From 2-02-FULL-48-14 sp041645035 (GTDB lineage Bacteria > Patescibacteriota > Gracilibacteria > UBA1369 > 2-02-FULL-48-14): DNA of 10,906 bases. Both the position numbers and the translations under genes were made by a program. Under the pieces are notes generated by a model, which was given only the letters and a program-made list of their open reading frames with translations, was not told the DNA's origin and did no database searches. The first letter of the stretch is position 1, and every line of letters starts with the position of its first letter. Positions 1-6,697 of the stretch are shown here, piece by piece. Location of the stretch: NCBI GenBank assembly GCA_041645035.1, contig JBAZQU010000034.1, positions 1 through 10,906 of the forward strand. Reading direction: 5' to 3'.

Positions 1-42
1 ACAAATGAAAACTGCGTGTGAACTTTTTCGTAGCTTCTCCAT
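1..42 (-). CDS. tnpA: IS200/IS605-family transposase TnpA, N-terminal fragment cut by the window edge
   Basis: Reading leftward from the ATG at 40-42, 14 codons are visible: MEKLRKSSHAVFIC. This matches the typical start of IS200/IS605 Y1-type single-strand transposases, where a K-K/R-S-x-H-x-V-Y/F-x-C motif precedes the first beta strand (IS608 TnpA has KKSNHNVYSC). A GGAGG lies immediately before the ATG, unlike the host-type genes in this window. The catalytic HUH motif and tyrosine would lie outside the window, so activity cannot be judged. Because only 14 residues are seen, the call rests on this motif plus the hairpin behind the gene. In this family TnpA cuts and joins single-stranded element ends during replication; that part is family knowledge. 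Confidence 0.62.
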   Translation of the reverse strand, partial: MEKLRKSSHAVFIC

Positions 43-87
43 GCCTCCACTTTACACCACCACGAAGATGCGGGCATCCACTACATC

Positions 88-107
88 CCTCGGGCTTACG
101 CCCGGGG
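88..107 (-). repeat. Subterminal hairpin, likely TnpA recognition site
   Basis: On the plus strand CCTCGGGC (88-95) pairs with GCCCGGGG (100-107) around a 4-base TTAC loop. The stem is 8 bp with one T-G wobble at 90/105. Read on the transposase strand, that pair becomes an A-C mismatch inside the stem. IS200/IS605 hairpins often carry such an irregularity. No T-run follows on either strand, so it is not a good intrinsic terminator for the SOD gene. Confidence 0.55.
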
Positions 108-122
108 AACTACGTCAGTTGA

Positions 123-713
123 TTAGAGGACTACCTTCAAATAGCGTTCATTTAAAACTTCCCAATTTAAATTCTTCACAAATGCGTTCAAATAGCTCGG
201 CTTATCAATGCCGTAATCAATCATAAATGCATGTTCCCAACAGTCCAATGCCATTAACGGAATTTGGTGCACGGGATAGTTCATGTGGTGCTCGAACATA
301 ATGTAGTGGTGCAGCATTTCATCCATTTTATTATATGTGAGCAGTACCCAACCCGGAGTGGAAGCCGCACAGGCGCGCAGATCTTTCTCCCAATTTTCCA
401 TACTTCCAAAGGCTTTTTCCAACGCGACTTTGAGCACATCGCTTCCCTCCGTCGGCGTTCCCTTCATATTCTCAAAATACATTTCGTGCAAATAAGTTCC
501 ATTGAATGCCACTGCTTCACGACGTTTGAGTTCGCTATATTCTCCAAAAGAATAATTGGCCAAACTTTTATCCACCGTCATAAGTTTTTCTTCGATTTCG
601 TTAATTTTTTTTACGTACCCTTCGTAAAGTTTGAAGTGAGTGCTGAGCTGTGCGTCAGACAAACCCGCCAGAGTTCCTAACAAACTCGAAAAATCTTTTG
701 CGATATGTATCAT
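123..713 (-). CDS. sod: Superoxide dismutase, Fe/Mn family
   Basis: The 196-residue cytoplasmic enzyme (no signal peptide) converts superoxide to oxygen and hydrogen peroxide. Its length is usual for the family. All four metal ligands are visible: His26 (in STHFKLYEGYV), His76 (in FNGTYLHEMYF), and Asp157 and His161 (in ALDCWEHAFMIDYG). Gly121-Trp122 matches the conserved GW, and NWEVLNERY near the C-terminus matches the family end. The usual N-terminal H-x3-H-H-x2-Y segment is altered to H-x3-Y-x2-Y, one residue shorter, as in some bacterial and archaeal relatives. Gly72 sits where the iron enzymes carry Gln69, but I would not assign iron or manganese use from this alone. The ATG start has no Shine-Dalgarno sequence. 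A candidate promoter with an inverted repeat lies upstream, and the stop codon abuts the insertion-sequence end. Confidence 0.95.
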   Translation of the reverse strand: MIHIAKDFSSLLGTLAGLSDAQLSTHFKLYEGYVKKINEIEEKLMTVDKSLANYSFGEYSELKRREAVAFNGTYLHEMYFENMKGTPTEGSDVLKVALEKAFGSMENWEKDLRACAASTPGWVLLTYNKMDEMLHHYIMFEHHMNYPVHQIPLMALDCWEHAFMIDYGIDKPSYLNAFVKNLNWEVLNERYLKVVL

Positions 714-743
714 TGTTTAAAGTGGTAAGAGAATTACGTTTTA

Positions 744-772
744 ATCTTAACACAAAAGTGTTAGGCTCTGAA
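744..772 (-). promoter_or_regulatory. Candidate sigma-70-type promoter for the SOD gene
   Basis: Read on the minus strand, TTCAGA (767-772) and TAAGAT (744-749) are separated by 17 bases, each matching 4 of 6 consensus positions. This would start the transcript near 737 and give a leader of about 24 bases. Only one weak match supports it. Confidence 0.35.
748..763. repeat. Inverted repeat between the -35 and -10 of the SOD promoter
   Basis: TAACAC-AAAA-GTGTTA is a perfect 6 bp inverted repeat, extendable to 8 bp with one wobble (746-765). It sits in the spacer of the candidate SOD promoter and touches its -10 box. That is a classic operator position, so a stress regulator is conceivable. I cannot name a regulator, and no T-run follows to make it a terminator. 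Confidence 0.35.
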
Positions 773-827
773 TGTCACTGTAACTTTTTTGTGCACGGAA
801 CGTTTAAACAGTTGGTAACTCCACTCT

Positions 828-1220
828 ATGGGAAGAACGTTTACACTGGAGGAGGCTAATAGGACTTTGGTTTTTGTGGCCCCCGTCTTAAAAGAAATTC
901 AGGTAATTTGGGGTAAGTTGATGAGTTTTCAAGCCAGTGAGGACGGAACTTCCGAAGTGGAAATTCGCAATAAAATTAATCGTTTAAAATTCTGCAACGA
1001 GGAATTGGCGCAAGTGGGCTGCATGATTAAAAACCCGGTGGAAGGCGTGTTGGATTTTCCAAGTTTTTATAAAAACCAACCTGTTCTTTTAACATGGAAG
1101 TTGGGTGAAGAACAAATTGAATTTTGGCACCATGTTAATCAAAATACTCGCCAAATCATTGATGAAGATTTTATGAGTTGGAATTCCAAAGTACCCGTAC
1201 CCGACTTCAACGTAGTGTAA
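828..1220 (+). CDS. DUF2203 family protein, function unknown
   Basis: This is a 130-residue soluble protein without signal peptide or membrane segment. It shows the DUF2203 signature: FTLEEAN at residues 5-11, a central helical part, DFPSFYKNQPVLLTWKLGEE at 76-95 and EFWHHV at 98-103. In this family the W-K-x-G-E and F-W-H residues are the conserved core. No biochemical role is established that I can name. The ATG at 828 is chosen because a TTG further in, although it has GGAGG nearby, would remove the conserved FTLEEAN. No Shine-Dalgarno precedes the ATG. It diverges from the SOD gene across 114 bases, and its last 14 bases overlap the end of the convergent membrane protein gene. Confidence 0.8.
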   Translation: MGRTFTLEEANRTLVFVAPVLKEIQVIWGKLMSFQASEDGTSEVEIRNKINRLKFCNEELAQVGCMIKNPVEGVLDFPSFYKNQPVLLTWKLGEEQIEFWHHVNQNTRQIIDEDFMSWNSKVPVPDFNVV

Positions 1221-2691
1221 ATTCTTTTATAATTTGCATGTACATTTGCTCCGTGAAAATTTCCACGCGGGACATTTTTTCGTCGGTGAAAATTTCAGAA
1301 TTGGAAATGAGCTCCGTGACGGACGTGAGGTATTGATAAAGATAATCCCTCTTTCCCGCCAGGTCCTCCGGAGAATCGGTGTAAAAATCAAAAGCTTTAT
1401 TGGAGCCGATGATCATCGCATTAAAACTGTCGGGAATGTTGAGATAGGCCGCGAATTCGAACTGAGAGGCCAGCGTTGCCGCGAGCGCGTTTAGAAAGGG
1501 GCCTTCGTCCGAAGCGGCGTTCAGCGCTAAAATACCGTCTTCATCCAGATGACTGGCCGCTAAAGCATAGAATTCCTGCGTGGCCAAATGAGCCGGAATA
1601 TTTGAAGCATGGTAGGTGTCGATCAAAATTAAATCGTACTGCTCTTCCGTATTTAAAAGAAATGTCCGCGCATCTGCGTGAACAATATTTACCGTTGCAT
1701 CCGAAAGCCCCATATATTCCTCGGCAATGCGCGTAACTGCGGGATCAATTTCCACTCCCGTGATTTCAAGTTCCGGATAATATGTATTAAAAATACGAGT
1801 GAAACTGCCTCCCGCGTGACCCAAAATAAGAACTGTTTTGGGTTCCTCAATCATGCTCGGCAAAACCCCGAAGTAAGAATAATAATAGTGCTCCTCAGGT
1901 AGCACAGACGCGGGGTTATATATGGATTGCGTTCCAAGCGGATTATCAATGTGCAGACGGCGAACTCCTTCAGCATCTTCCGTCACAAAAATATAACCGT
2001 AAGGAGAATCTTTCGCATAAATAACGGCATCATTTGCATAAACCGGCGGCACCAGCCAAAAAAGTCCCAGACCAAGAGTGGCTAAAATAAAAACCCACCA
2101 TTTGCGAAGTCCGAAGGCCGCCAAAAAAATCAACAGTAAACCGATAAAAATAAACGTCTTGGTAGTCCCGAACACCGGGATGAGCAAAAAGGCCGGGAGA
2201 AAAGTCCCCACCAGGCTTCCAAGTGTGGAAACTGTGGAAATTTTTCCGGAAAGACTTCCCACTTTTGCAACGTTTTGAATCACCATTTTCACGGTGAACG
2301 GCACAATCATGCCAAGTAAAAACATGGGGAGCGCGAATAAAAAAGTTACAGCAAAAAAAGACCCCCATTTCACTGCAAGCGCCAAATTGGAAAAACCTGT
2401 AGTAAGTTGCTCAAACAGCAGCGGCGAAAAAAACGGTATCAGAACCGTCCAAAAGCCCGTAAGAAGAATTAAGGCAAAATATACTTCTCGTCTGGGATTT
2501 TTATCGGCAAGCCGGCCTCCGAAATAATATCCGGCCGCAAGCGCGACCATAATCAGCCCGATGACATTTGTCCAGACGTAGAGCGAGTTTCCAAAATATG
2601 GCGCAAGCAAACGCGCCGCGCTTAACTCTACCGCCATAACGGCCATCCCACATATAAAGGCGGAAAAATAGTACAGCAGATGTTTCTTCAT
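1207..2691 (-). CDS. Membrane protein with spermidine-synthase-like domain (fused polytopic type)
   Basis: The 494-residue protein has two halves. Residues 1-218 hold about seven hydrophobic segments and begin with the VELSAARLLAPYFG motif typical of transporter-like regions fused to spermidine-synthase domains. Residues 225-490 form a Rossmann methyltransferase-like domain: VLILGHAGGSFTRIF (287-301), GVEIDP (312-317; Glu314 would hold the ribose), HADARTFL (338-345), then LIDTYHASNIPAHL (356-369) and EFY. True spermidine synthases have GGGDG in the first loop and D-x-x-D in the active site. Here the first is GHAGG, lacking the Asp, and the second is D358-T-Y-H361. Fold assignment is secure, but aminopropyl transfer is doubtful and the substrate unknown. 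It ends in TGA and overlaps the DUF2203 gene tail to tail. It diverges from the aminopeptidase gene across 95 bases. Confidence 0.85.
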   Translation of the reverse strand: MKKHLLYYFSAFICGMAVMAVELSAARLLAPYFGNSLYVWTNVIGLIMVALAAGYYFGGRLADKNPRREVYFALILLTGFWTVLIPFFSPLLFEQLTTGFSNLALAVKWGSFFAVTFLFALPMFLLGMIVPFTVKMVIQNVAKVGSLSGKISTVSTLGSLVGTFLPAFLLIPVFGTTKTFIFIGLLLIFLAAFGLRKWWVFILATLGLGLFWLVPPVYANDAVIYAKDSPYGYIFVTEDAEGVRRLHIDNPLGTQSIYNPASVLPEEHYYYSYFGVLPSMIEEPKTVLILGHAGGSFTRIFNTYYPELEITGVEIDPAVTRIAEEYMGLSDATVNIVHADARTFLLNTEEQYDLILIDTYHASNIPAHLATQEFYALAASHLDEDGILALNAASDEGPFLNALAATLASQFEFAAYLNIPDSFNAMIIGSNKAFDFYTDSPEDLAGKRDYLYQYLTSVTELISNSEIFTDEKMSRVEIFTEQMYMQIIKEFTLR

Positions 2692-2786
2692 AAATTCATT
2701 TAAACATGAATCTCGTTTGATTAATATGGATTTCCAAGGTCACGTATTGTAAGCTGGGCACAACCGCTTCTAATCCATATCGCACC
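2692..2786. promoter_or_regulatory. Divergent intergenic region between the membrane protein and aminopeptidase genes
   Basis: These 95 bases must hold both start regions. ATATGGATT (2724-2732) and AATCCATAT (2772-2780) are perfect 9 bp inverted arms 39 bases apart. The second arm lies just before the aminopeptidase ATG. No convincing -35/-10 pair is seen for either gene; TTGTAA-18-TAATCC (plus strand, 2747-2776) is the best and is weak. No Shine-Dalgarno is present on either side. The paired arms could be a regulator site or chance. Confidence 0.3.
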
Positions 2787-4250
2787 ATGAAAATAGCCCT
2801 CGCCCCCTCTCCAAGTTCCGCCGATATTCTTTTTTTAGTCTTAGCTAAAGGCGAAGGTCTGTCTAAAACTATAAAATCGGCGCTGGGCGGCGCTCTGACT
2901 AAACAAATAGAAGTACGGCTGAAGGCAAAAGATTTCGAGGGCGAAGATGAGCAGGCACTAACACTTTTTACAGACACAGGAAAATGGAAACGTATCGTTT
3001 TGGTAGGACGTGGAGAAATGGGCAAAGAAGTCCCTCAGGCCGTGGAGCATCTGGGCGCAAAACTCATTGATTTATGTCGCGCTGCAAAAGCCCGAACGGC
3101 AATGGCCTGGGTAAAAGAAACTGACTTCCAAGCCTTTGCTTATGGAGTGGCACTGGGTTCTTACGAATTCAAACGTTACAAAACGCCGGATAAAAAAACG
3201 GTGGAAATGAAGGAGTTTACTTTTGTGACAACGACTAACAAAAAAACATCCGTAATTTTAAACAAGGCGAATTTATTTATGAAAGTGAGTGCCCAGACGC
3301 GAGAATTGGTGAACACCTGTGCGGGGAATCAAAATACTCAAGACATTGCAAATGAAGCCGTTTTAATTGCAAAAAAACACAAAATGAAAGTAACTATTTT
3401 CAACGATAAACAACTTAAAAAAATGGGCTGCGGAGCGCTTTACGCCATTGGACAAGGCGCTCACACGGGCGCTCGCATGGTGATTTTAGAATACCGGAAC
3501 AAGAGCAAGTCCAAAGAAGCAAATGTCGCCTTTGTGGGGAAAGGAATCACCTTCGACACGGGAGGGCTCAACTTAAAACCAACCGGGTATATCGAAGAGA
3601 TGAAACAGGATATGGCAGGAGCGGCAACCGTTATCGCAATCATGCAAGGCATAGCGGAAGCAAAATTGCCGGGTTACTTTGTGGGAGTTTTGTGTTGCGC
3701 TGAAAATTCCCTCTCCGACCGCAGCGTTCACCCCGGCGATGTAGTAACGGCTTACAACGGAAAAACAATTGAAATCAACAATACGGACGCGGAAGGCCGC
3801 ATGGTGCTGGCCGATGGCCTTTCTTATACGGTGAAAAAAATCAAACCCAAAGTTATGGTGGATATTGCCACTCTCACGGGGGCTGTCACTGTGGCACTCG
3901 GCTACCACATCACGGGAATTATGGGTAATAAACAAAAATTGATTGATGAATACATGCAATGTAGCCAAAAAACCGGTGAACGTGCTTGGCCGTTTCCGCT
4001 CGACGAGGATTTTGTGAAAGCGTGTAAGGGCAAATTCTCCGATCTCATCAACGCAACCGAGGGGGTCCGCGCCGGATCTATTATGGGCGGCGCTTTCCTC
4101 AAACATTTCGTTGACGATAAAACTGCCTGGATCCATCTGGACATCGCCGGTAGTGCCTGGGTAGAAAAGCCCACCCCTACCACTAAATACGGAGCCACCG
4201 GAGTTACCATCCGAAGTCTACTTGAACTCGCCGAAAGACACGCGGATTAG
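2787..4250 (+). CDS. pepA: Leucyl aminopeptidase, peptidase family M17
   Basis: The 487-residue cytosolic enzyme removes N-terminal residues from peptides using two metal ions and usually works as a hexamer. Residues 1-165 form the variable N-terminal domain and residues 170-487 the catalytic domain. All the key residues are present: Lys252 and Asp257 in VGKGITFDTGG, catalytic Lys264 in LNLKP, Asp275 in KQDMAGAA, and Asp334, Glu336 and Arg338 in the family signature NNTDAEGRMVLAD. RELVNT (172-177) opens the domain as usual. The following segment is CAGNQNTQDIA, where many members have PPN. Length is normal for the family. In some bacteria PepA also binds DNA, but nothing here shows that. The ATG has no Shine-Dalgarno. 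The stop codon lies 3 bases from the stop of the convergent AI-2E gene, with no terminator visible. Confidence 0.95.
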   Translation: MKIALAPSPSSADILFLVLAKGEGLSKTIKSALGGALTKQIEVRLKAKDFEGEDEQALTLFTDTGKWKRIVLVGRGEMGKEVPQAVEHLGAKLIDLCRAAKARTAMAWVKETDFQAFAYGVALGSYEFKRYKTPDKKTVEMKEFTFVTTTNKKTSVILNKANLFMKVSAQTRELVNTCAGNQNTQDIANEAVLIAKKHKMKVTIFNDKQLKKMGCGALYAIGQGAHTGARMVILEYRNKSKSKEANVAFVGKGITFDTGGLNLKPTGYIEEMKQDMAGAATVIAIMQGIAEAKLPGYFVGVLCCAENSLSDRSVHPGDVVTAYNGKTIEINNTDAEGRMVLADGLSYTVKKIKPKVMVDIATLTGAVTVALGYHITGIMGNKQKLIDEYMQCSQKTGERAWPFPLDEDFVKACKGKFSDLINATEGVRAGSIMGGAFLKHFVDDKTAWIHLDIAGSAWVEKPTPTTKYGATGVTIRSLLELAERHAD

Positions 4251-4253
4251 AAA

Positions 4254-5372
4254 TTAGCGCAGTACCGCTTTATATTCCAGTCGGTAAATGTGAATGATGG
4301 TAACCGTGAGGCTGAGGATTATCGGACCAAAAATAATTCCTTTGATACCAAATACGAAAATTCCACCCAGCACCGTTAAAAAGGTGGCAAGCGGATGCAT
4401 TTTTGTGCGATTCCCAATAAGTACCGGACGAATAATATTATCCACCACAGACACCACGGCCACGCCCCAAATAAGGATGAAAAGTCCCCAACCAAGCTGG
4501 CCCTGCAGTAAGAATGCCAAGGCTACGGGAAACCATACTATAGAAGCTCCTACATAAGGAACGAGCGCGGTGAAGGCCATAACCGTCCCCCAGAAAATCA
4601 CGTTATGCACCCCTGCAATGGCAAAACCCAACGCTGCTATTGCCCCTTGAACAAGGGCGGTCACAAAAGTTCCCATTACGATAGCATAAGTAGTATCTCG
4701 CAACTTGTTTTCAATTTCATTCTCATATTTTTGAGGCAATGGACTCATTCCCTTAACAAATTCAGCAATTGCCCCACCGTCTCTCAAGAAAAAGAAGGTG
4801 GTGAGCAATAGGATGAACAGTGAGACAACGAAGGTTCCAAAACTTTTCGCAATGGCGCCACTCTGTGCAACGACGAAAGTTGTAATGGCTTGACCAAAGT
4901 CCTGAACAAGCTGCAGAACATCAAAACGTCCTTCAAAAACTCCCTTCAGACCATAACGTTCGGTAAAACTAACCCACCAATTCCCAATGAGTGGAATATC
5001 CGAGAAAGCACCGGACCATTCTAGGTTTCTAAAATTAGCGTCCATGAGTTTCTGGTCTAAAACTGCATATGCATCCACCGCTTGTTGAACGACAAAATAA
5101 CTAAATAAGGCTAGTGGTATGAGCACCATGAGCGTCACTAAAAGAGTTGTGATAAAAGCAGAAACTCCGACATGACCTCGTACTCTTTTTAAAAACCATT
5201 TATGCATGGGCGTGAATATAATCGCAATCAAGGAGGCGTAAACAAGAACACTAAGAAAGGGGGAAATAACCCAAAAGAAAAGCACCAAGATTGTCACAAT
5301 CGCCAACAAGAAAAAATAGGGCGCAAAATCATGTAGCACCAAACTCTTGGAATTAAACTTTACTTTTAGCAT
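4254..5372 (-). CDS. AI-2E family membrane transporter (PerM/TqsA/YdiK type)
   Basis: This 372-residue inner-membrane protein has about eight hydrophobic segments: paired helices at 18-53, one at 72-95, one at 175-196, and a cluster at 228-360. Family marks are FFLRDGG (194-200), the FWG...ALVPYVGA stretch (260-276), DNIIRPVLIG (311-320), HPLATFL...GGIFVFGIKG (326-345) and GPIILS (349-354). Residues 97-165 form the loop that lies outside the helices. Despite the name, members export various small solutes or ions, and the substrate here cannot be read. The gene is last in a minus-strand run, 25 bases behind the NRS/ER gene, but has its own candidate promoter overlapping that gene's stop codon. 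There is no Shine-Dalgarno before the ATG. Confidence 0.9.
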   Translation of the reverse strand: MLKVKFNSKSLVLHDFAPYFFLLAIVTILVLFFWVISPFLSVLVYASLIAIIFTPMHKWFLKRVRGHVGVSAFITTLLVTLMVLIPLALFSYFVVQQAVDAYAVLDQKLMDANFRNLEWSGAFSDIPLIGNWWVSFTERYGLKGVFEGRFDVLQLVQDFGQAITTFVVAQSGAIAKSFGTFVVSLFILLLTTFFFLRDGGAIAEFVKGMSPLPQKYENEIENKLRDTTYAIVMGTFVTALVQGAIAALGFAIAGVHNVIFWGTVMAFTALVPYVGASIVWFPVALAFLLQGQLGWGLFILIWGVAVVSVVDNIIRPVLIGNRTKMHPLATFLTVLGGIFVFGIKGIIFGPIILSLTVTIIHIYRLEYKAVLR

Positions 5373-5391
5373 GAAAAATTTTTACAAACCG

Positions 5392-5420
5392 ATTCTATCA
5401 CATCCCGATTCCATTCTCCA
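5392..5420 (-). promoter_or_regulatory. Candidate extended -10 promoter for the AI-2E family gene
   Basis: On the minus strand TGGAGA (5415-5420) lies 17 bases before TAGAAT (5392-5397), which matches 5 of 6 -10 positions and is preceded by TGA, giving an extended TGn -10. The -10 overlaps the TGA stop of the NRS/ER gene. The predicted start near 5385 leaves a leader of about 13 bases. Confidence 0.45.
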
Positions 5421-6240
5421 GATTTTTTTTATACTCCACTAAAGATTCCCGAACCGCCTGCTCTACCGGCCTCAAATGAATACCCTCATTCTCCAATTTA
5501 CGAACAGAAAGTCCGCAATTGGATCGCCTGGCTTTTGTGATTTTTTCCATCTCCTCAATCGAAAACAATTCATATTTATAGTTTGGATCCACGAGCTCAA
5601 TGTACATGTCCAAAATTGCCTTATGATCTATAGTACCCGGGTTTGTCACGTTGTAGACTCCCACGGCTTTTTTCCCAATAAGCGCCTTGGCGGCCTTCAT
5701 AAAATCCTCCAACACACTAATGGAGTTCGGCACTGAAATCACTTTGCTGTACTTAGTAATCTTCGTGATAAAATTCCGCGCGCTGGGTACGGAATCAAAA
5801 GGCATACGGAGTCGAAGTTGAAGCACGTTAAAATCTTTGAGCATTTGTTCGCTCCAAGCCTTGGTTTTTGAATAATAGCTCCCCTCAAAATTGGGAACGT
5901 CCTCCTCCGAATAACCTTTCCCGTCATTATACCCTTCATAAACACAACCGCTCCCCACATGTACCATGTAGACTCCAAGCTCCTCGCAAGCCCGCGCCAA
6001 AATCAGCGGAGCCGTTACATTCCCGAATAAAGTTTCCATTTTATGATCCTCGCACCAATCTACATTCGGCCTCCCCGTTTTACCTGCGCAATTTACCACC
6101 ACGTCCGACTTTGCCCGTTCAATTTCAGCCTTAACGCTGGAAAAATCCTCAATACGGACATTCGAAATCTCGGCTTCAGATCCAAAACAGTCCTTAAACT
6201 TTGCAGCGATATATCCTTTGCCAAAAATGAGCATTTTCAT
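5398..6240 (-). CDS. NRS/ER-like nucleotide-sugar 3,5-epimerase/4-reductase (rhamnose synthesis type)
   Basis: This is a 280-residue extended short-chain dehydrogenase. It resembles plant UER1/NRS-ER, which turns 4-keto-6-deoxy-glucose nucleotides into the L-rhamnose form using NADPH, more than it resembles bacterial RmlD. Shared marks as I recall that family are GRPNVDWCEDHKMET (56-70), GSGCVYEG (96-103), PNFEGSYYSKTKA (116-128; catalytic Tyr123-x3-Lys127), RNFITKITKYSKV (155-167), PNSISVLED (171-179), YNVTNPG (196-202) and RRSN (238-241). The N-terminal dinucleotide loop is GKGYIAA (7-13), where the last glycine of the usual G-x-x-G-x-x-G is alanine. There is no membrane segment. No other rhamnose or glycosyltransferase gene lies nearby, so the 4,6-dehydratase partner must be elsewhere. 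RmlD is the alternative name. Confidence 0.78.
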   Translation of the reverse strand: MKMLIFGKGYIAAKFKDCFGSEAEISNVRIEDFSSVKAEIERAKSDVVVNCAGKTGRPNVDWCEDHKMETLFGNVTAPLILARACEELGVYMVHVGSGCVYEGYNDGKGYSEEDVPNFEGSYYSKTKAWSEQMLKDFNVLQLRLRMPFDSVPSARNFITKITKYSKVISVPNSISVLEDFMKAAKALIGKKAVGVYNVTNPGTIDHKAILDMYIELVDPNYKYELFSIEEMEKITKARRSNCGLSVRKLENEGIHLRPVEQAVRESLVEYKKNLENGIGM

Positions 6241-6246
6241 GTCGGC

Positions 6247-6275
6247 AGATTAGCTTAAAGTTCATTTCCAATCAA
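6247..6275 (-). promoter_or_regulatory. Candidate promoter for the NRS/ER-like gene, implying a leaderless transcript
   Basis: On the minus strand TTGATT (6270-6275) and TAATCT (6247-6252) are 17 bases apart. The -10 matches only the three most conserved positions (T, A and final T). Counting the usual seven bases downstream puts the transcription start on the A of the ATG at 6240. The 43-base gap to the upstream gene also fits a short operon, so this promoter is tentative. Confidence 0.3.
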
Positions 6276-6283
6276 TCTCATGC

Positions 6284-6679
6284 TCACTCTCGAAGTAGCA
6301 AATACACACTGTCCACACTCAGCGGCGTAAAGGTGGCACTTTCCGTCCAATCAGAGGAGAAAATATTCAGTGTAACCGTTAGTGGAGGGATTCCTTCTTC
6401 CAAGTTATTGGTCACAATATTCCCTTCCGCGTCTGTCACGTTGAGACTAAGAGCGATATCCGGATTGTCATGGGCATATTCCCAAAGCTCCGTAAGAATT
6501 TGTTCTTCATTATAAGGATAGACGTCCGCCCCTATTCCATCCATAAGCTCACGTATCTCGAGCCGTGTGTCCTCACAACAAGGAGTGTCTTTCGGTTGAG
6601 AAGTGCTCCACAAGACAAGGCATAAAAAAACACCAAGACATCCAACGATGAGCCATTTAATGTGTACAGTCATAAACAT
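6284..6679 (-). CDS. Membrane-anchored protein of unknown function
   Basis: I do not recognise this 131-residue protein. Residues 7-24 form one hydrophobic segment, a likely membrane anchor or uncleaved signal. A Cys-Cys pair (34-35) and a short acidic helix follow. Residues 75-131 look like a beta-rich domain (SLNVTDAEGNIV, LTVTLNIFSS, ATFTPLSVDSVYLLL). IVGC (11-14) resembles a lipobox, but the hydrophobic stretch continues past it, so a lipoprotein is unlikely. Two start codons are possible, at 6679 and at 6673 (M3). I keep the first because the candidate promoter leaves it a 12-base leader. It lies 43 bases upstream of the NRS/ER gene on the same strand, and shares a divergent promoter region with the SLH protein gene. 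Confidence 0.7.
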   Translation of the reverse strand: MFMTVHIKWLIVGCLGVFLCLVLWSTSQPKDTPCCEDTRLEIRELMDGIGADVYPYNEEQILTELWEYAHDNPDIALSLNVTDAEGNIVTNNLEEGIPPLTVTLNIFSSDWTESATFTPLSVDSVYLLLRE

Positions 6680-6697
6680 CTGTTAAATTCTTTTAAG

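Larger units (their letters stand above)
1..122 (-). mobile_element. Left end of an IS200/IS605-type insertion sequence (partial)
   Basis: The stretch holds a TnpA start (1-42), a roughly 45-base leader and a strong hairpin (88-107), the order expected at the left end of an IS200/IS605 element. Such elements end in subterminal hairpins rather than inverted repeats and make no target duplication, so the outer boundary cannot be fixed from one end. I place it between the hairpin and the SOD stop codon at 123-125. The insertion lies directly behind the SOD gene and does not visibly shorten it. A tnpB or omega-RNA partner, if present, would lie to the left of the window. Confidence 0.55.

Noticed and set aside
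88..107. Hairpin read as the intrinsic terminator of the SOD gene
   Set aside because: No T-run follows on the minus strand, and position and direction fit an insertion-sequence end better.
264..680. Plus-strand frame of 138 codons across the SOD gene
   Set aside because: It is a shadow of the SOD gene, whose metal ligands and length are all intact on the other strand.
2030..2368. Second minus-strand frame of 112 codons inside the membrane protein gene
   Set aside because: It is out of frame with the real gene, and its cysteine- and histidine-rich content is typical of a shadow frame.
3573..4136. Open frame of 187 codons on the minus strand inside the aminopeptidase gene
   Set aside because: It lies wholly antisense to a well-conserved enzyme and shows no domain of its own.
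6634..6646. Lipobox-like IVGC in the 131-residue protein
   Set aside because: The hydrophobic stretch continues through the cysteine, and too few hydrophobic residues precede it for a lipoprotein signal.
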